From: CBDBND01 sp965262665
GTDB taxonomy: Bacteria; Pseudomonadota; Alphaproteobacteria; Rhodospirillales; Rhodospirillaceae
Reading direction: 5' to 3'
Assembly: GCA_965262665.1 (NCBI GenBank)
Contig: CBDHFR010000004.1
Span: 868,001-932,000 of the forward strand
Length of the DNA stretch: 64,000 nucleotides
The translations under genes and the position numbers were made by a program. This document shows, piece after piece, positions 9,451 to 18,965 of the stretch; the stretch's first letter is position 1, and the number at the start of each line of letters is the position of its first letter. A model generated the notes under the pieces. The model had not been told where the DNA came from. It saw only the letters and a list, made by a program, of their open reading frames with translations, and did not search any database.

Positions 9451-10140
9451 TCAGCGGGGACGGAGGTGATATTCGAACCGTTCACGGCCCTGAAAGCCTT
9501 GCGCAACGTACATGAGTCCCATCGCTTCAACCGCATGGGCCATAGTCAAATCGCCGACGTCCAGTGGTTCCAAGCCAATGCCACGCGTCAATTCTGCAAC
9601 CTTTGCCTTGGCTTCGTTACTGTTTCCCGCAATGGGGATTGTAATCACTCCGCCTGACGCCTCGGAGTCCACCATATAGGCCCGCGTTAGGGTGTTGTAC
9701 GCTTTGACGACATGCGCTTTCGGTACCCAGGATTGAATGGCTTCGGCAGCCGAGGGTTCAACACGCAGGGAAATAGACCTGTTTTCACCAAAGGCCATGG
9801 CATTGATGGGATCAATAACGATTTTTCCGGCCAGCGACCCAAGGTTTTCCACAATCGACTGCGCCGGTGCCCAAGGAATGGCAAGAATGACGATGTCCGC
9901 ACTTTCCACAGACGCTGCTTGCGTTGTCGCCCGTGCACCGTTGCCAGTTTCTGTAACCAATGCCTGAACTTCAGGCGCATCCGGCGTGCGAGAGCCGTAA
10001 ACAATGGTATGACCCAACTCGGCAAAGCGGACACCAAGGGCGCTGCCTACACCACCGGTTCCACTCATTGTGATCGTATCGGCCGAGGTGGGTCTTGCCA
10101 GGCACATCAGAAGGACTGCGAATGTAAGAATACGCTTCAT
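9451..10140 (-). CDS. Exported F420H2:NADP-oxidoreductase-like protein
   Basis: The protein has 229 residues. A signal peptide (MKRILTFAVLLMCLARPTSA) precedes a Rossmann domain with GTGGVGSALG near residue 27 and IVYGSRTPDAPEV after the second strand, the pattern of NADP-binding F420-dependent reductases. Later it has ADIVILAIPWAPAQS and AHVVKAYNTLTRAYM. The C-terminus FEYHLRPR is shorter than in the paralogs. It lies 16 bases downstream of the related gene at 10157-10930 and likely shares its operon. Whether it still binds a nucleotide outside the cytoplasm is unknown. Confidence 0.8.
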   Translation of the reverse strand: MKRILTFAVLLMCLARPTSADTITMSGTGGVGSALGVRFAELGHTIVYGSRTPDAPEVQALVTETGNGARATTQAASVESADIVILAIPWAPAQSIVENLGSLAGKIVIDPINAMAFGENRSISLRVEPSAAEAIQSWVPKAHVVKAYNTLTRAYMVDSEASGGVITIPIAGNSNEAKAKVAELTRGIGLEPLDVGDLTMAHAVEAMGLMYVAQGFQGRERFEYHLRPR

Positions 10141-10156
10141 ATAATTTTCCTAGATC

Positions 10157-10930
10157 CTAATTGGCCGTCCGCACCCCTTGACTGACTTTTGGCGCGGTTC
10201 CCTTACGGAAATAATACTCAAACGCTTCATCCATACGGCCTTGCATGTAGGGAACGATATAAAGCATGGACATCATTTCCAGCGCCCGCGCATGGCGCAG
10301 CGGTCCAACGTCTATGGTTTCAAAGCCCATGGCTTGAACGATTTCGGCTACGCGAAATTTGGCATCTGTGTCGTCTCCAACCAGCGGCACCGTAACCGGT
10401 CCCCCCGCTGCAACGGGATCGGCGATGATGTGAAAACCGACCGTATTAAACGCTTTGACCACTTTAGATCCAGGCAGCCAGTCCTGAATTTTTTCACCGG
10501 CGGAGGTTTCTACGGCCATCTCGAGCAGCCCACCTTCTCCCGGAGTTAGCGCATTGGTGACGTCGATGATGGTTTTACCGTCCAACGAGCCGAGCCCGGG
10601 AACGACGGATTCCGCTGGTGTCCAAGGTATAGCAATGACGATGATATCACCTGCTTGGGCTGCTTCGCGTTGCAGCATGGCAGTGGCACCATTGCCTGTT
10701 CTTTCAACGAGAGCGACGTTGTCTTCGGCTTCAGGAGTCCTCGAGCCGTAAATCACCGAATGACCCAACGCGGCGAGGCGAGGCCCTATGGCTTCCCCCA
10801 TTCGGCCGGTTCCGATTATCGCAACGGTTTCTTTGTTTGACATCGTCTGTGTCTCCCCGATGTTTGCCCAAGCGGATGAAAAAAGTACGAAGGAGATAGT
10901 TGCCAAAATTTTATGACGAAAGAATCTCAT
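10157..10930 (-). CDS. F420H2:NADP-oxidoreductase-like protein, signal peptide likely
   Basis: From ATG 10930 the product has 257 residues: a signal-like start (MRFFRHKILATISFVLFSSA, then WA), the cofactor loop AIIGTGRMGEAIG near residue 38, VIYGSRTPEAEDNV, and a C-terminus EAFEYYFRKGTAPK. An internal ATG at 10843 has a good GGGGAGA site and would give a cytoplasmic form of 228 residues, so two forms are possible. I prefer the long form because all three paralogs here carry a signal-like N-terminus. It is the first gene of a two-gene cluster with 9451-10140. Confidence 0.8.
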   Translation of the reverse strand: MRFFRHKILATISFVLFSSAWANIGETQTMSNKETVAIIGTGRMGEAIGPRLAALGHSVIYGSRTPEAEDNVALVERTGNGATAMLQREAAQAGDIIVIAIPWTPAESVVPGLGSLDGKTIIDVTNALTPGEGGLLEMAVETSAGEKIQDWLPGSKVVKAFNTVGFHIIADPVAAGGPVTVPLVGDDTDAKFRVAEIVQAMGFETIDVGPLRHARALEMMSMLYIVPYMQGRMDEAFEYYFRKGTAPKVSQGVRTAN

Positions 10931-11095
10931 GCCACGTCTCTCTGATTGAAAAGATCGCATCATATTGCGCCCGACAGTGAGGTCTACACCAAGCCGGTTG
11001 AGACCATCCACATAGCGACGATTTCAAAGCGCAAAAGTGTAGCGGATCGCTGTTGCGTTATGTTCGGGCAGTTGCTCAAGCCTTCGGCTTTCTTC

Positions 11096-11518
11096 TTACC
11101 ATCCTTTGGCGCGATAAAAATCTTTGGCCGCCGTATTGCCCTCAATGATGTCCAGAGAAAGTGAAGCAAGTCCCCGGCGGCGAAAATGATCTTCCACGGT
11201 TGACAGGAGTAACCCTCCGATACCGCGTCTTTGCTGATTTGGAACAACGTAACAAGCCCAAATGTATCCTTCTGCACTGGCGCCAAGGACCGCAAGCAAT
11301 TCACCTTGTTCTTCAGCCAACCATAATTCCTGACTGCGGCTCGTGACCAACCCGGCAATCGAATTTTCAGCCAAGAGTTTGGCAATCGTAATGTCTGGCA
11401 ACAATTCGGCGTTCGAAGCGGTCCAGGCATGTTGCACAAGGTCAGAGACGGCGGTTAAATCGTCGGGACCAGTGCGTCGCACCTTGACGGAAACCTGTGT
11501 CTTATCCATGCGTGTCAT
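11096..11518 (-). CDS. GNAT-family N-acetyltransferase
   Basis: This 140-residue protein has the acetyl-CoA binding motif QQRRGIGG near residue 95, preceded by the beta strand GYIWACYVVP and followed by LASLSLDIIEGNTAAKDFY, which is the usual end of the GNAT fold. It transfers an acetyl group to an amine of an unknown small molecule or protein. It stands alone between the reductases and rpsU. The start MTRMDKTQ is the only convincing one. Confidence 0.82.
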   Translation of the reverse strand: MTRMDKTQVSVKVRRTGPDDLTAVSDLVQHAWTASNAELLPDITIAKLLAENSIAGLVTSRSQELWLAEEQGELLAVLGASAEGYIWACYVVPNQQRRGIGGLLLSTVEDHFRRRGLASLSLDIIEGNTAAKDFYRAKGW

Positions 11519-11576
11519 ATTTTTTATTGGGCAAACATGCCTTGGCAGCCCACTGCGGACAATATTTATTGCGCTT

Positions 11577-11614
11577 CAAAAACAAACGGCGCAGTCAAGA
11601 AAGACTACGCCGGT
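11577..11614 (-). terminator. Rho-independent terminator after rpsU
   Basis: On the minus strand a hairpin with arms CGGCGTAGTC and GACTGCGCCG (one mismatch) is followed by TTTGTTTTT. It lies about 55 bases beyond the rpsU stop. Confidence 0.8.
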
Positions 11615-11669
11615 AACGCGCTTTAAGGATATTTTCGTTCGTTCCTGCTCGTGAATCGGGAAACTTTCC

Positions 11670-11876
11670 CTAGAATCCTTCGCGCTCAATCCGTTTGCGC
11701 TCAAGCTTGCGCGCACGGCGAACTGCTTCTGATTTCTCCCGAGCCCGTTTTTCGGACGGCTTTTCATAGGATTTGCGGAGTTTCATTTCGCGAAAGATGC
11801 CTTCCCGTTGCATCTTCTTTTTCAGGGCTTTGAGCGCCTGATCGACATTATTCTCACGTACGACGACCTGAACCAG
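11670..11876 (-). CDS. rpsU: 30S ribosomal protein S21, apparent CTG start
   Basis: The 68-residue product reads VQVVVRENNVDQALKALKKK, then MQREGIFREMK and YEKPSEKRAREKSEAVRRAR, which is S21 of alphaproteobacterial type. In relatives the methionine sits just before VQVVV; here that codon is CTG (11874-11876), and no ATG, GTG or TTG lies in frame nearby. An AAGGAGA site is seven bases upstream, at normal distance. Either CTG is used for initiation or the ATG was changed by mutation or sequence error. The gene faces def across a 259-base divergent promoter region. Confidence 0.88.
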   Translation of the reverse strand: MVQVVVRENNVDQALKALKKKMQREGIFREMKLRKSYEKPSEKRAREKSEAVRRARKLERKRIEREGF

Positions 11877-12135
11877 GGTTCGTCTCCTTTTTCACTCAAT
11901 ATGTTCGCTGCGGGTGCTCCAAGGCTTCAGTATGAGGCCTTTCCCGTGAAGGCGCGGGGTATATCATAGGGAATCCGCCTTGTGAAGGCCCCCGACGGCC
12001 AAATGGATCCTCCCCAAAGGCTTGAAATCCGGTGAAAATTGGCATTTGCCCTAGGCCCAACCATCCCTATATTGGCGGCTATCCAGCCGCCTGTGTGCCG
12101 CATCATCAGACAGTTACCCTGACGCTCAACGATCT

Positions 12136-12711
12136 ATGCCTGTTTTCGACATCGCCCATATGGGGCACCCCATTCTCAAGGGGCGGGCTCAAGAAGTGAT
12201 CAACTTCGATGACCCGGAACTGCACGCTTTTGTGGAGGATATGAAGGAAACCATGGTTCATGCCGGGGGGGTCGGACTGGCCGCGCCGCAAGTCTACGTA
12301 CCACTCCGCATCGTGGTTTTTTTCGTTCCCGAAGACCGCAACAACGGCGAAGCCGTGCCCCTGACGGTGATGGTCAATCCGGTGATAAAACCCGTGGTCG
12401 AGGAGATGGAAGAAGACTGGGAAGCGTGTTTGTCGGTTCCCGGCCTTACCGGCGTTGTCCCCCGATGGACCCAAATCAAATATTCTTATCAAGATGTTGA
12501 TGGGTCACTGCGCGAGCGGTCGGCGCAAGGATTCCACGCCCGTGTCGTCCAGCATGAATGCGATCATCTCGATGGTGTGCTGTATCCGATGCGTATGATC
12601 GACATCGCAACGCTTTCCTTTGTCAATGCGGAGAAAGACGAAGAAGAAAGCGGTGATGAAGATGACAATGAAGTAGACAAGAAGCCCGATGCGACAGAAC
12701 CGGCATTATGA
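12136..12711 (+). CDS. def: Peptide deformylase
   Basis: The protein has 191 residues with the three deformylase motifs: GVGLAAPQ at 45-52, EACLSVPG near 96 (the family has EGCLS; Ala replaces the Gly, which is tolerated in some members), and QHECDHLDG near 138 with the metal ligands His, Glu, His. It removes the formyl group from new proteins. The acidic tail after residue 165 is longer than usual. It overlaps the following COQ9-type gene by four bases (ATGA), so the two are cotranslated. Confidence 0.93.
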   Translation: MPVFDIAHMGHPILKGRAQEVINFDDPELHAFVEDMKETMVHAGGVGLAAPQVYVPLRIVVFFVPEDRNNGEAVPLTVMVNPVIKPVVEEMEEDWEACLSVPGLTGVVPRWTQIKYSYQDVDGSLRERSAQGFHARVVQHECDHLDGVLYPMRMIDIATLSFVNAEKDEEESGDEDDNEVDKKPDATEPAL

Positions 12712-13478
12712 CTCGTAAGACAGAAGAGCGTGACGCTGTAGTCATGGCAGCGTTGCCCCATGTAATTTTCGATGGCTGGACGATAACGGCGTTGCAGCGA
12801 GGCGCACAAGATGCTGGCGTAAGCAAGAATGTCGTTGATGTGCTCTTTCCTGGTGGGCCACGTGCAGCCCTGCGACATTGGTACGATCTGGCAGATCGTC
12901 AAATATTGTTGGATATCGCCGATCATGACCTTGAAGCGATGCGGATCAGGGAACGCATAGCATTTCTCGTCCGCACGCGTCTGGAGCGGTGGTCGCCGCA
13001 CCGTGAAGCGGTTCGTAAAGCGCTGGCATTAGCCGCACTACCCGGGTTTGCAGAAGATGCTATGCGAAGCGGTTATGCCACCGTCGATGCAATGTGGAGA
13101 GCTGCCGGCGATCGTGCGACTGATTTTAATTTCTATACCAAGAGAGGCTTGCTCGGGGCTGTCTATTCTTCGACCTTGCTGGTTTGGCTCGAAGACAATT
13201 CCGAAAGCTTCACAGAAACCTGGGCCTTTCTCGACCGCCGTATTGCCGATGTTATGAAAATTCCACAGGCACAGGCTCGGCTAAAAGAGGCCCTTGGGCG
13301 CTTACCCAACCCATTGCGTTTGCTGCGTCGGGGTGCACATCGTTGGCAACGCCCTGCTCGAAAGAACCAGCAAGAGTGTCTAAAGGTTGATGCTTCAACT
13401 TGCGTTCGGCTTCTGAAATTTCAAGACAAACCGGTGCGTGTTTCCTCTGAGATCGGGCTGGAACACGATGACATCTAA
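12708..13478 (+). CDS. COQ9-family ubiquinone biosynthesis protein
   Basis: This is a 256-residue protein. The segments AALPHVIFDGWTITALQRGA, LFPGGPRAALRHWYD and FNFYTKRGLLGAVYSSTLLV are characteristic of bacterial COQ9 homologs, TetR-like folds that bind lipid intermediates of ubiquinone synthesis. In many alphaproteobacteria this gene is near rpsU, as here. The last 45 or so residues after LPNPLRLLRRGAH look non-native and are read across the 3' end of the convergent methyltransferase (84-base overlap), so the natural stop may have been lost by a small frameshift near 13350. Confidence 0.83.
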   Translation: MTRKTEERDAVVMAALPHVIFDGWTITALQRGAQDAGVSKNVVDVLFPGGPRAALRHWYDLADRQILLDIADHDLEAMRIRERIAFLVRTRLERWSPHREAVRKALALAALPGFAEDAMRSGYATVDAMWRAAGDRATDFNFYTKRGLLGAVYSSTLLVWLEDNSESFTETWAFLDRRIADVMKIPQAQARLKEALGRLPNPLRLLRRGAHRWQRPARKNQQECLKVDASTCVRLLKFQDKPVRVSSEIGLEHDDI

Positions 13479-14195
13479 AGGGTCGTCTAGATTCTCAAGA
13501 ACATCGGACTCACCAACAAGTTCAAATCCTGCTTCTACGATTTCATTCACGACTACATGACGTTCGATGCGATGGTTGGCGCGCACATCATTGGCGCCCA
13601 TTCCCGGTGCCGCATGGTGATCGACGATCCCATAAATTCCACCGGGTTTTAACGCATTAAAGATGGCCTTGTTCATCGCAGCCCGGTCGGTACCGAGCCA
13701 GAATCTGTCGTGATAGAAAAGGATCATGTATGCGGCATCTAAAGTGTCGTCCGGAATTTGAGGATCTTCCAGTTCCGAAACGATTTCGGTCACATTGGTG
13801 AGTTCTGACGCACGAATACGCGGTCCGAGCGGCGTGCCTTCCGGTATTCGACCTGCCAGCCAACCGTTGTTGTGTCCATACACAGTTCCATTGGGTCCAA
13901 CCATTTCCGAAAGAACGCCCACATAGTACCCGCGCGAGGCCATGAATTCGGCAACCGTGTCGCCGCGCTTTAACCCTAAGAACGCCATAACTTTATCCGG
14001 TCTGCGCCCGATATCCCGATCTTTGTCTTCCACCGGCCGCGATCCTGCCCGCAGGGCAATGGTCATAAAATTAGGCACATCGATTGAAGAACCGGGAGTG
14101 ACGTTTACCGTTGTTTGCTGTGAGAACGCCGTTCCACAAGCCAGCACTGCAATAGTGACCGCAGCCAATAAAGTTGACGGGTAACGGATTTCCAT
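13395..14195 (-). CDS. Exported methyltransferase-like protein (COG4798 type)
   Basis: The product has 266 residues from ATG 14195, with GAGAGG upstream. A signal peptide (MEIRYPSTLLAAVTIAVLAC, then GTAFSQ) is followed by RRPDKVMAFLGLKRGDTVAE, YYVGVLSEMVGPNGTVYGHN, LDAAYMILFYHD and FNALKPGGIYGIVDHH, the pattern of predicted methyltransferases that carry signal peptides. A close paralog is at 16006-16797. An IS630-A element is inserted 14 bases upstream of the start, so its own promoter may be cut off. The substrate is unknown. Confidence 0.85.
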   Translation of the reverse strand: MEIRYPSTLLAAVTIAVLACGTAFSQQTTVNVTPGSSIDVPNFMTIALRAGSRPVEDKDRDIGRRPDKVMAFLGLKRGDTVAEFMASRGYYVGVLSEMVGPNGTVYGHNNGWLAGRIPEGTPLGPRIRASELTNVTEIVSELEDPQIPDDTLDAAYMILFYHDRFWLGTDRAAMNKAIFNALKPGGIYGIVDHHAAPGMGANDVRANHRIERHVVVNEIVEAGFELVGESDVLENLDDPLDVIVFQPDLRGNTHRFVLKFQKPNAS

Positions 14196-14208
14196 GGATG
14201 CCTCTCTA

Positions 14209-15258
14209 GAGCGGTTTGACTGAATTGTGAATCGAAGGGGATTCCCAAGCGTCCCACTCCATGATTCTGTATCCCGAGGCGATTTGGTGTCAGACATGGG
14301 GCATTGTTACGGGAATGATCTTCGCCGGCGGGTCGTCGAGGCGATCACGGGGCGTCTGTCTGCACGGGGGGCCGCGGCGCGTTTTCGTGTCGCGCCAGCG
14401 ACGGCGATCCACTGGCGCCGGCGCTGGCGCGAGACGGGCTCGATCGAGCCCGACCGCCAGGGCCAACCGCCGGGCTCGAAGCTGGATGCGCATGAGGCCT
14501 TTATCCTGGCTCTGGTGGCGCAGACCAAGGCTATGACGCTGGCCGAGATTGGCGAGAAGCTGGCGGCGTCGCACGGGGTTCGGGTATGCCCGTCGACGGT
14601 CTGGCACTTCTTCGCCAAGCGCGGGCTGACGCACAAAAAAGACCGGCCATGCAGCGGAGCAGCGGCGCCCGGACGTGCTCGCGCGGCGCCGGCTCTGGTT
14701 CGAAGGCCAGGCAGGGCTCGCTCCGGAACGGCTGATCTTCATCGACGAGACCGGCGCGTCGATGAAGATGGCGCGGCTGCGGGGATGGTCGCGCAAAGGC
14801 GAACGGTGCCGGGCCGCCATACCCCATGGCCATTGGAAGACCACCACGTTGACCGCCGGCTTGCGCCTCTCCGGGGCCTGGCGGGCCCCCGATGCTCCTC
14901 GACGGGCCGATGCATGGGGCTGCCTTCAAGGCCTATGTGGAACAGGTCCTGGTACCCGAACTCGACCCCGGAGACAGCGTCGTCATGGCCAACCTGCCCG
15001 CCCACAAGGTCGCTGGCATCCGCCAGGCCATCGAAGCCGCCGGCGCAACCCTGCTGTATCTGCCGCCCTACAGTCCCGACTGCAACCCGATCGAGATGGC
15101 CTTCGCCAAACTCAAGGCGCTCCTGAGAAAGGCCGCCGCCAGAACCGTCGACGACCTGTGGGACGCCATTGCCGAGGCCATCGACGCCTTCACCTCAACC
15201 GAATGCGAAAACTACTTCGCCGCCGCCGGATATGATCGGGACTAAATTGAATCTGCTC
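14209..15258 (+). mobile_element. IS630-family element, type A (complete ends, broken transposase)
   Basis: The element is 1050 bases long, inserted at TA with the dinucleotide at both borders (14207-14208 and 15259-15260). The ends are inverted repeats, GAGCGGTTTGACTGAATT on the left and the complement of GAGCAGATTCAATTTAGT on the right. It sits between two divergently placed genes. A hybrid carrying its right part is at 51066-51467. Confidence 0.88.
14296..15245 (+). pseudogene. IS630-A transposase, two frameshifts and altered catalytic residue
   Basis: Read piecewise: MGHCYGNDLRRRVVEAITGR with a helix-turn-helix up to GLTHKK, then (shift near 14640) RRRLWFEGQAGLAPERLIFI and DETGASMKMARLRGW, then (shift near 14890) MLLDGPMHGAAFKAYVEQV and YLPPYSPDCNPIEMAFAKLK to the stop. 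The first Asp (IFIDETG) and the final Glu (NPIE) are present. The second catalytic Asp, normally in a DNLPAHK context, is Ala (VVMANLPAHK). The gene is inactive on two counts. Confidence 0.86.
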
Positions 15259-15356
15259 TAGCTGACAGAAGAGGCATCATGCCAAGGGAACAGGCCCTTG
15301 TCGTGTGAAATCAGACCGCGCATGATGGCCGATCACCAGTGAGAAGAACAAAGACA

Positions 15357-15995
15357 ATGATGAGATTCGAAGCCAAAACAACGGCGTTGCTGCTGATTGA
15401 TTTACAAGTGGGTTTTTGTTCTACCGATGGTCATACGGGGCGGAAGATTGATGTTTCCGGGTTCGGCCCAGTTCTTGAGTCCGCGAAACGGTTAACAGTG
15501 ACGTCCCGCGCAGCCGGAATGCCCGTCATTTTCACGACCATGGCGTTTGCCCCCGACTACTCCAATGGCGGCTTAACGACCTCCGAATTGCGACCTAACT
15601 TGCCGGTGGAAAATGCATTGCGGGCGGACAAGCCCGACCGTGAAATCATGCCCATTCTGGAACCGCAGCCGGAAGACGACATCATCGAAAAGCAACGCTA
15701 CTCTGCTATGATCAAATCTCCGCTGCCGGCTTTATTAGAGAAACGCGGGATCGACCGGGTTGTGGTCGGCGGTGTAACGACATCCATGTGTGTGGAAAGC
15801 ACGGTGCGGGATCTAGCGATGATGGACTATCGCGTGTTTGTGGTGCCGGAAGCGTGCGGTGACCTCCGAGCCGAGTTCCATGAAAACGCCATGTATATGT
15901 TCAAGACGGCATTCGGACGGGTGGTGCCTGAAGTCGACATGATCGCGGCGATAAACGCCGGATCAGCCGACTTCCCGCATCAAACGCTTGCCTAA
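15357..15995 (+). CDS. Isochorismatase-family cysteine hydrolase
   Basis: This 212-residue protein has the family layout: Asp in ALLLIDLQ near residue 15, Lys in IIEKQRYSAM, and the nucleophile Cys in VVGGVTTSMCVES near residue 145. Members hydrolyse amides or vinyl ethers such as nicotinamide, N-carbamoyl compounds or isochorismate; the actual substrate cannot be read from the sequence. A GTG at 15339 would add six residues; I prefer ATG 15357. It stands between an IS630 element and a convergent methyltransferase gene. Confidence 0.88.
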   Translation: MMRFEAKTTALLLIDLQVGFCSTDGHTGRKIDVSGFGPVLESAKRLTVTSRAAGMPVIFTTMAFAPDYSNGGLTTSELRPNLPVENALRADKPDREIMPILEPQPEDDIIEKQRYSAMIKSPLPALLEKRGIDRVVVGGVTTSMCVESTVRDLAMMDYRVFVVPEACGDLRAEFHENAMYMFKTAFGRVVPEVDMIAAINAGSADFPHQTLA

Positions 15996-16005
15996 GTTAG
16001 TTGTT

Positions 16006-16797
16006 CTAACCGGGCTTCTGAAATTTAAGAACCATGCGGTGAGTCTTGCCGCGGATGGCTGGTGAGAACACAGTGATATCCAATGGATCGTCAAGGTTCT
16101 CTAAGAGATCCGTTTCACCAGCCAGTTCAAAACCGACAGACGTAATGCCGTCGACCACGACGTGTCTTTCGATGCGGTGATTCTTAGTGGTATCGAGCAC
16201 ACCCATGCCCGGTCCGGCGTGATGATCGATGATGCCGTAAATCCCGCCCGGCTTGAGCGCGTCATAGACGGCCCGGTTCATCGTGTTCAAGTTCGTTTGG
16301 AAGGCCCCGGCTGCATCATGATAGATCAACACGATAAAGACCGCGTCCATTTCACTTCTTGGCAAACCCGTGTCTTCCAACTCAGCAATGACCTCTTCAA
16401 CATTGCTTAGCCCATCGTTGGCAACGCGCTTGAGCAGGGGAGAGCCTTCCTGCTGACGGCCCATGAACCAGTCGTTGTTGTGGCCATATACTTTTCCTGA
16501 GTCGCCAACTACACCTGACAGCACGGCACTGTAGTATCCGCCGGCGGTGATCAGTTCAGCGACCTTATCGCCTGGTTTGATACCGTAAAACGCCATCACC
16601 TTGCCGGGTTGGCGATTGGCATCCCGTTCTTTATCGGCCAGCGGCCGTTTTGAGCTAGCTATGGCATTGGCAATGTAATCTGGCACGGCAATGTCGCCAC
16701 CTGAAACAAAGGTATTCGCGAGCTGTGCGTGTGCCGCCGGTGAATGGATCGTGAGCGCCAGAAGAAGCGCGCTGAAGATGAGGCTCATACGTGCCAT
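16006..16797 (-). CDS. Exported methyltransferase-like protein (COG4798 type), second copy
   Basis: The product has 263 residues from ATG 16797 behind GGAGGG. The signal peptide MARMSLIFSALLLALTIHS ends near AHAQ; the body matches the protein at 13395-14195 closely (RQPGKVMAFYGIKPGDKVAE, YALKPGGIYGIIDHH-type segment, ENLDDPLDITVFSP). It probably has the same fold and possibly the same role with a different substrate. The two copies flank the isochorismatase gene. Exported methyltransferases are unusual because SAM is cytoplasmic, so the fold may serve another function. Confidence 0.86.
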   Translation of the reverse strand: MARMSLIFSALLLALTIHSPAAHAQLANTFVSGGDIAVPDYIANAIASSKRPLADKERDANRQPGKVMAFYGIKPGDKVAELITAGGYYSAVLSGVVGDSGKVYGHNNDWFMGRQQEGSPLLKRVANDGLSNVEEVIAELEDTGLPRSEMDAVFIVLIYHDAAGAFQTNLNTMNRAVYDALKPGGIYGIIDHHAGPGMGVLDTTKNHRIERHVVVDGITSVGFELAGETDLLENLDDPLDITVFSPAIRGKTHRMVLKFQKPG

Positions 16798-18965
16798 GAA
16801 GTGTCCCTCCCTGAATGCGTTCGGGTCATCTCCAAGGATGCCCGTTGATAGCCTTAGGGTGCCATTGCCAATAGGCGTCTGACAACAGACGATCAGACAC
16901 GAAAGGGTGCGTTTATCCTGAAAATTCCAGTTTGAGCCCGATCTGCGGGAAGATTCCGAAATCGCCGATGACATTGACCCCACGTCGTTCGTCCCATTCC
17001 AGGGAACTTACATTGTTACGGCCATAGGCATTGATGATGTCTAAAAATGTCACAAGACTGACATCGCCAATGCGTCGGCGGTAATCGATACGAATGTTGA
17101 GGGAATGATAATCCCGTAGCCGGTTCACGTTGTTTGCTGTCAGTTCTTTCGAAAAACGAAGAAACGTTGGGTCATTAAAGACGTCTGCATTGATAATGAA
17201 GGCGTCTGAGGGGCGGCCCGAGGCGTACTTCCACTTTACACCAAAAGCCCAGCGGTCATTAGGCTCCCAAACACCGCCAATGGTGAAGGAATGGGGCCGA
17301 TTGAAGTCGGCGGCATAGGAGGGCCGTGCCGTTATTGTCATTGCGACGCGAGCGCGAGTAGGAATAGGTCATGGCCGCCGACCAGGTATCAATCATGCGC
17401 CGTTCAAGACTAATATCGATCCCCTCAGACTGTCCATTGCCATTGTTCGACGCCAGGCCTGACGCGTCATCGCCGAGCACCACCAGGTCTTTGAGGTCCT
17501 GGTAGTACACTTCGGCGGAGAACCGGCCAGCTTGCCGGATGAAATATTCAAAACCCAGACTGATTTGGTCCGTGCGTTCGTTTTTCAATTGATTGTTGTT
17601 GGGATCGGCTGCGAGATCGAGAAACCGTGGTTGTTGATAAAAGACTCCGCCCGTAGCGGAAAAATTCAATTTTGCATTTGACTGCCATGTGGCGGAAAGG
17701 CGAGGTGACACAAGCGACTGAGCAGAAAAGCCGTCGTGGTCAAAGCGAACACCCGGCCGGATCGTGACCTTACTGGCAACAAAGGCATGATCCACATAGG
17801 CGGAATACCGGGTTTCTTCTGCATTGAATGTTGAGTCGAACCGCGCCGGTGTCAGCACCACTAATTTCTGATTGGGATCGGGACGAAAGTCGTTCTGGTC
17901 ATAGACGTACACCGTGAAGTCGCCGGACAAACGGGTTTGATAGTCAAGGTCTACTCGGGACACGCGCGCACCCAAGGACAACGGGCCCATCCCTGTTTCC
18001 ACGGAGAAATCTCCACGCCATCCGATTTCCTGTTCATTCTCGATCACCGTTAAGACATCTTCCCGTACCGGAATGTCGTCCGCCAAAGGTTCGGGCCGGC
18101 CAGGTCAGGAAAAGTTCTCCCTGAGTGCTGGTCTTATCACTGTCCCGTAAAAACACCCGATTGGTCAGCTGTCCAGTACGTCCGATCAGCCACTTCCATG
18201 AGCCGCCGATGAGCAGTGTGTCTTGCTCACTGCGCAGCAAGTCCGAGTCTTCGAAGTCAGGCGACTTTAGGACATTGCCGGCATCCCGGACGAAGTCCTC
18301 GGGTGAATAAATGGCCAACACTTCGACGGTATGGGAGTCGGACACCTCGGTGACCGATTTGAAAATCACGTCGCTGATTTCAGGGTCGCCGATGTCATCC
18401 TGGCCGATCAGATTGAAGACGTTGCCAAAATCAAAATACCGTGCCGACAACAATAGACTTGTGTTGCCGGACACATAGCTCGGCCCATCATAGGTAATTT
18501 CTCCACCGGCAAAATCGAGACGCGCACTGACGGTGGGCGTGTTGGGATTGCCGGCGGCGATATCCAGGAGGAGCAACGAGCCATTGCGTCCGCTATAAGC
18601 AGCCGACCAGCCACCCTGCTCGAATGATGCGCCGCCGATGATATTAGGGGCAAATATGGAAAAGCGGCCGCCGCCGCCAATATCTTCGTCCTCGCCAAGG
18701 GTCTGGTCGAAGTGAACCACTTTGTCGAAGGGAATACCGTCGATCAGAATCAGGTTATCCCTTGGGCCGCGGCCACGCACTGTGAAGTTTGAAAACTCTC
18801 CAGTTGCGACGACGCCGGGCAGGGAATCAAGACCGCGAAAAATATCACCACCAGACCCGACAGCAGAGCGAATTTCCTCGCGGCTGATCCGTGTTGCCGT
18901 GACTGCGGAAAATGGGTCAGCTTCGATGGCCGCGCCAATTACCGTGAGTTCTTCAGCTTCATCTA

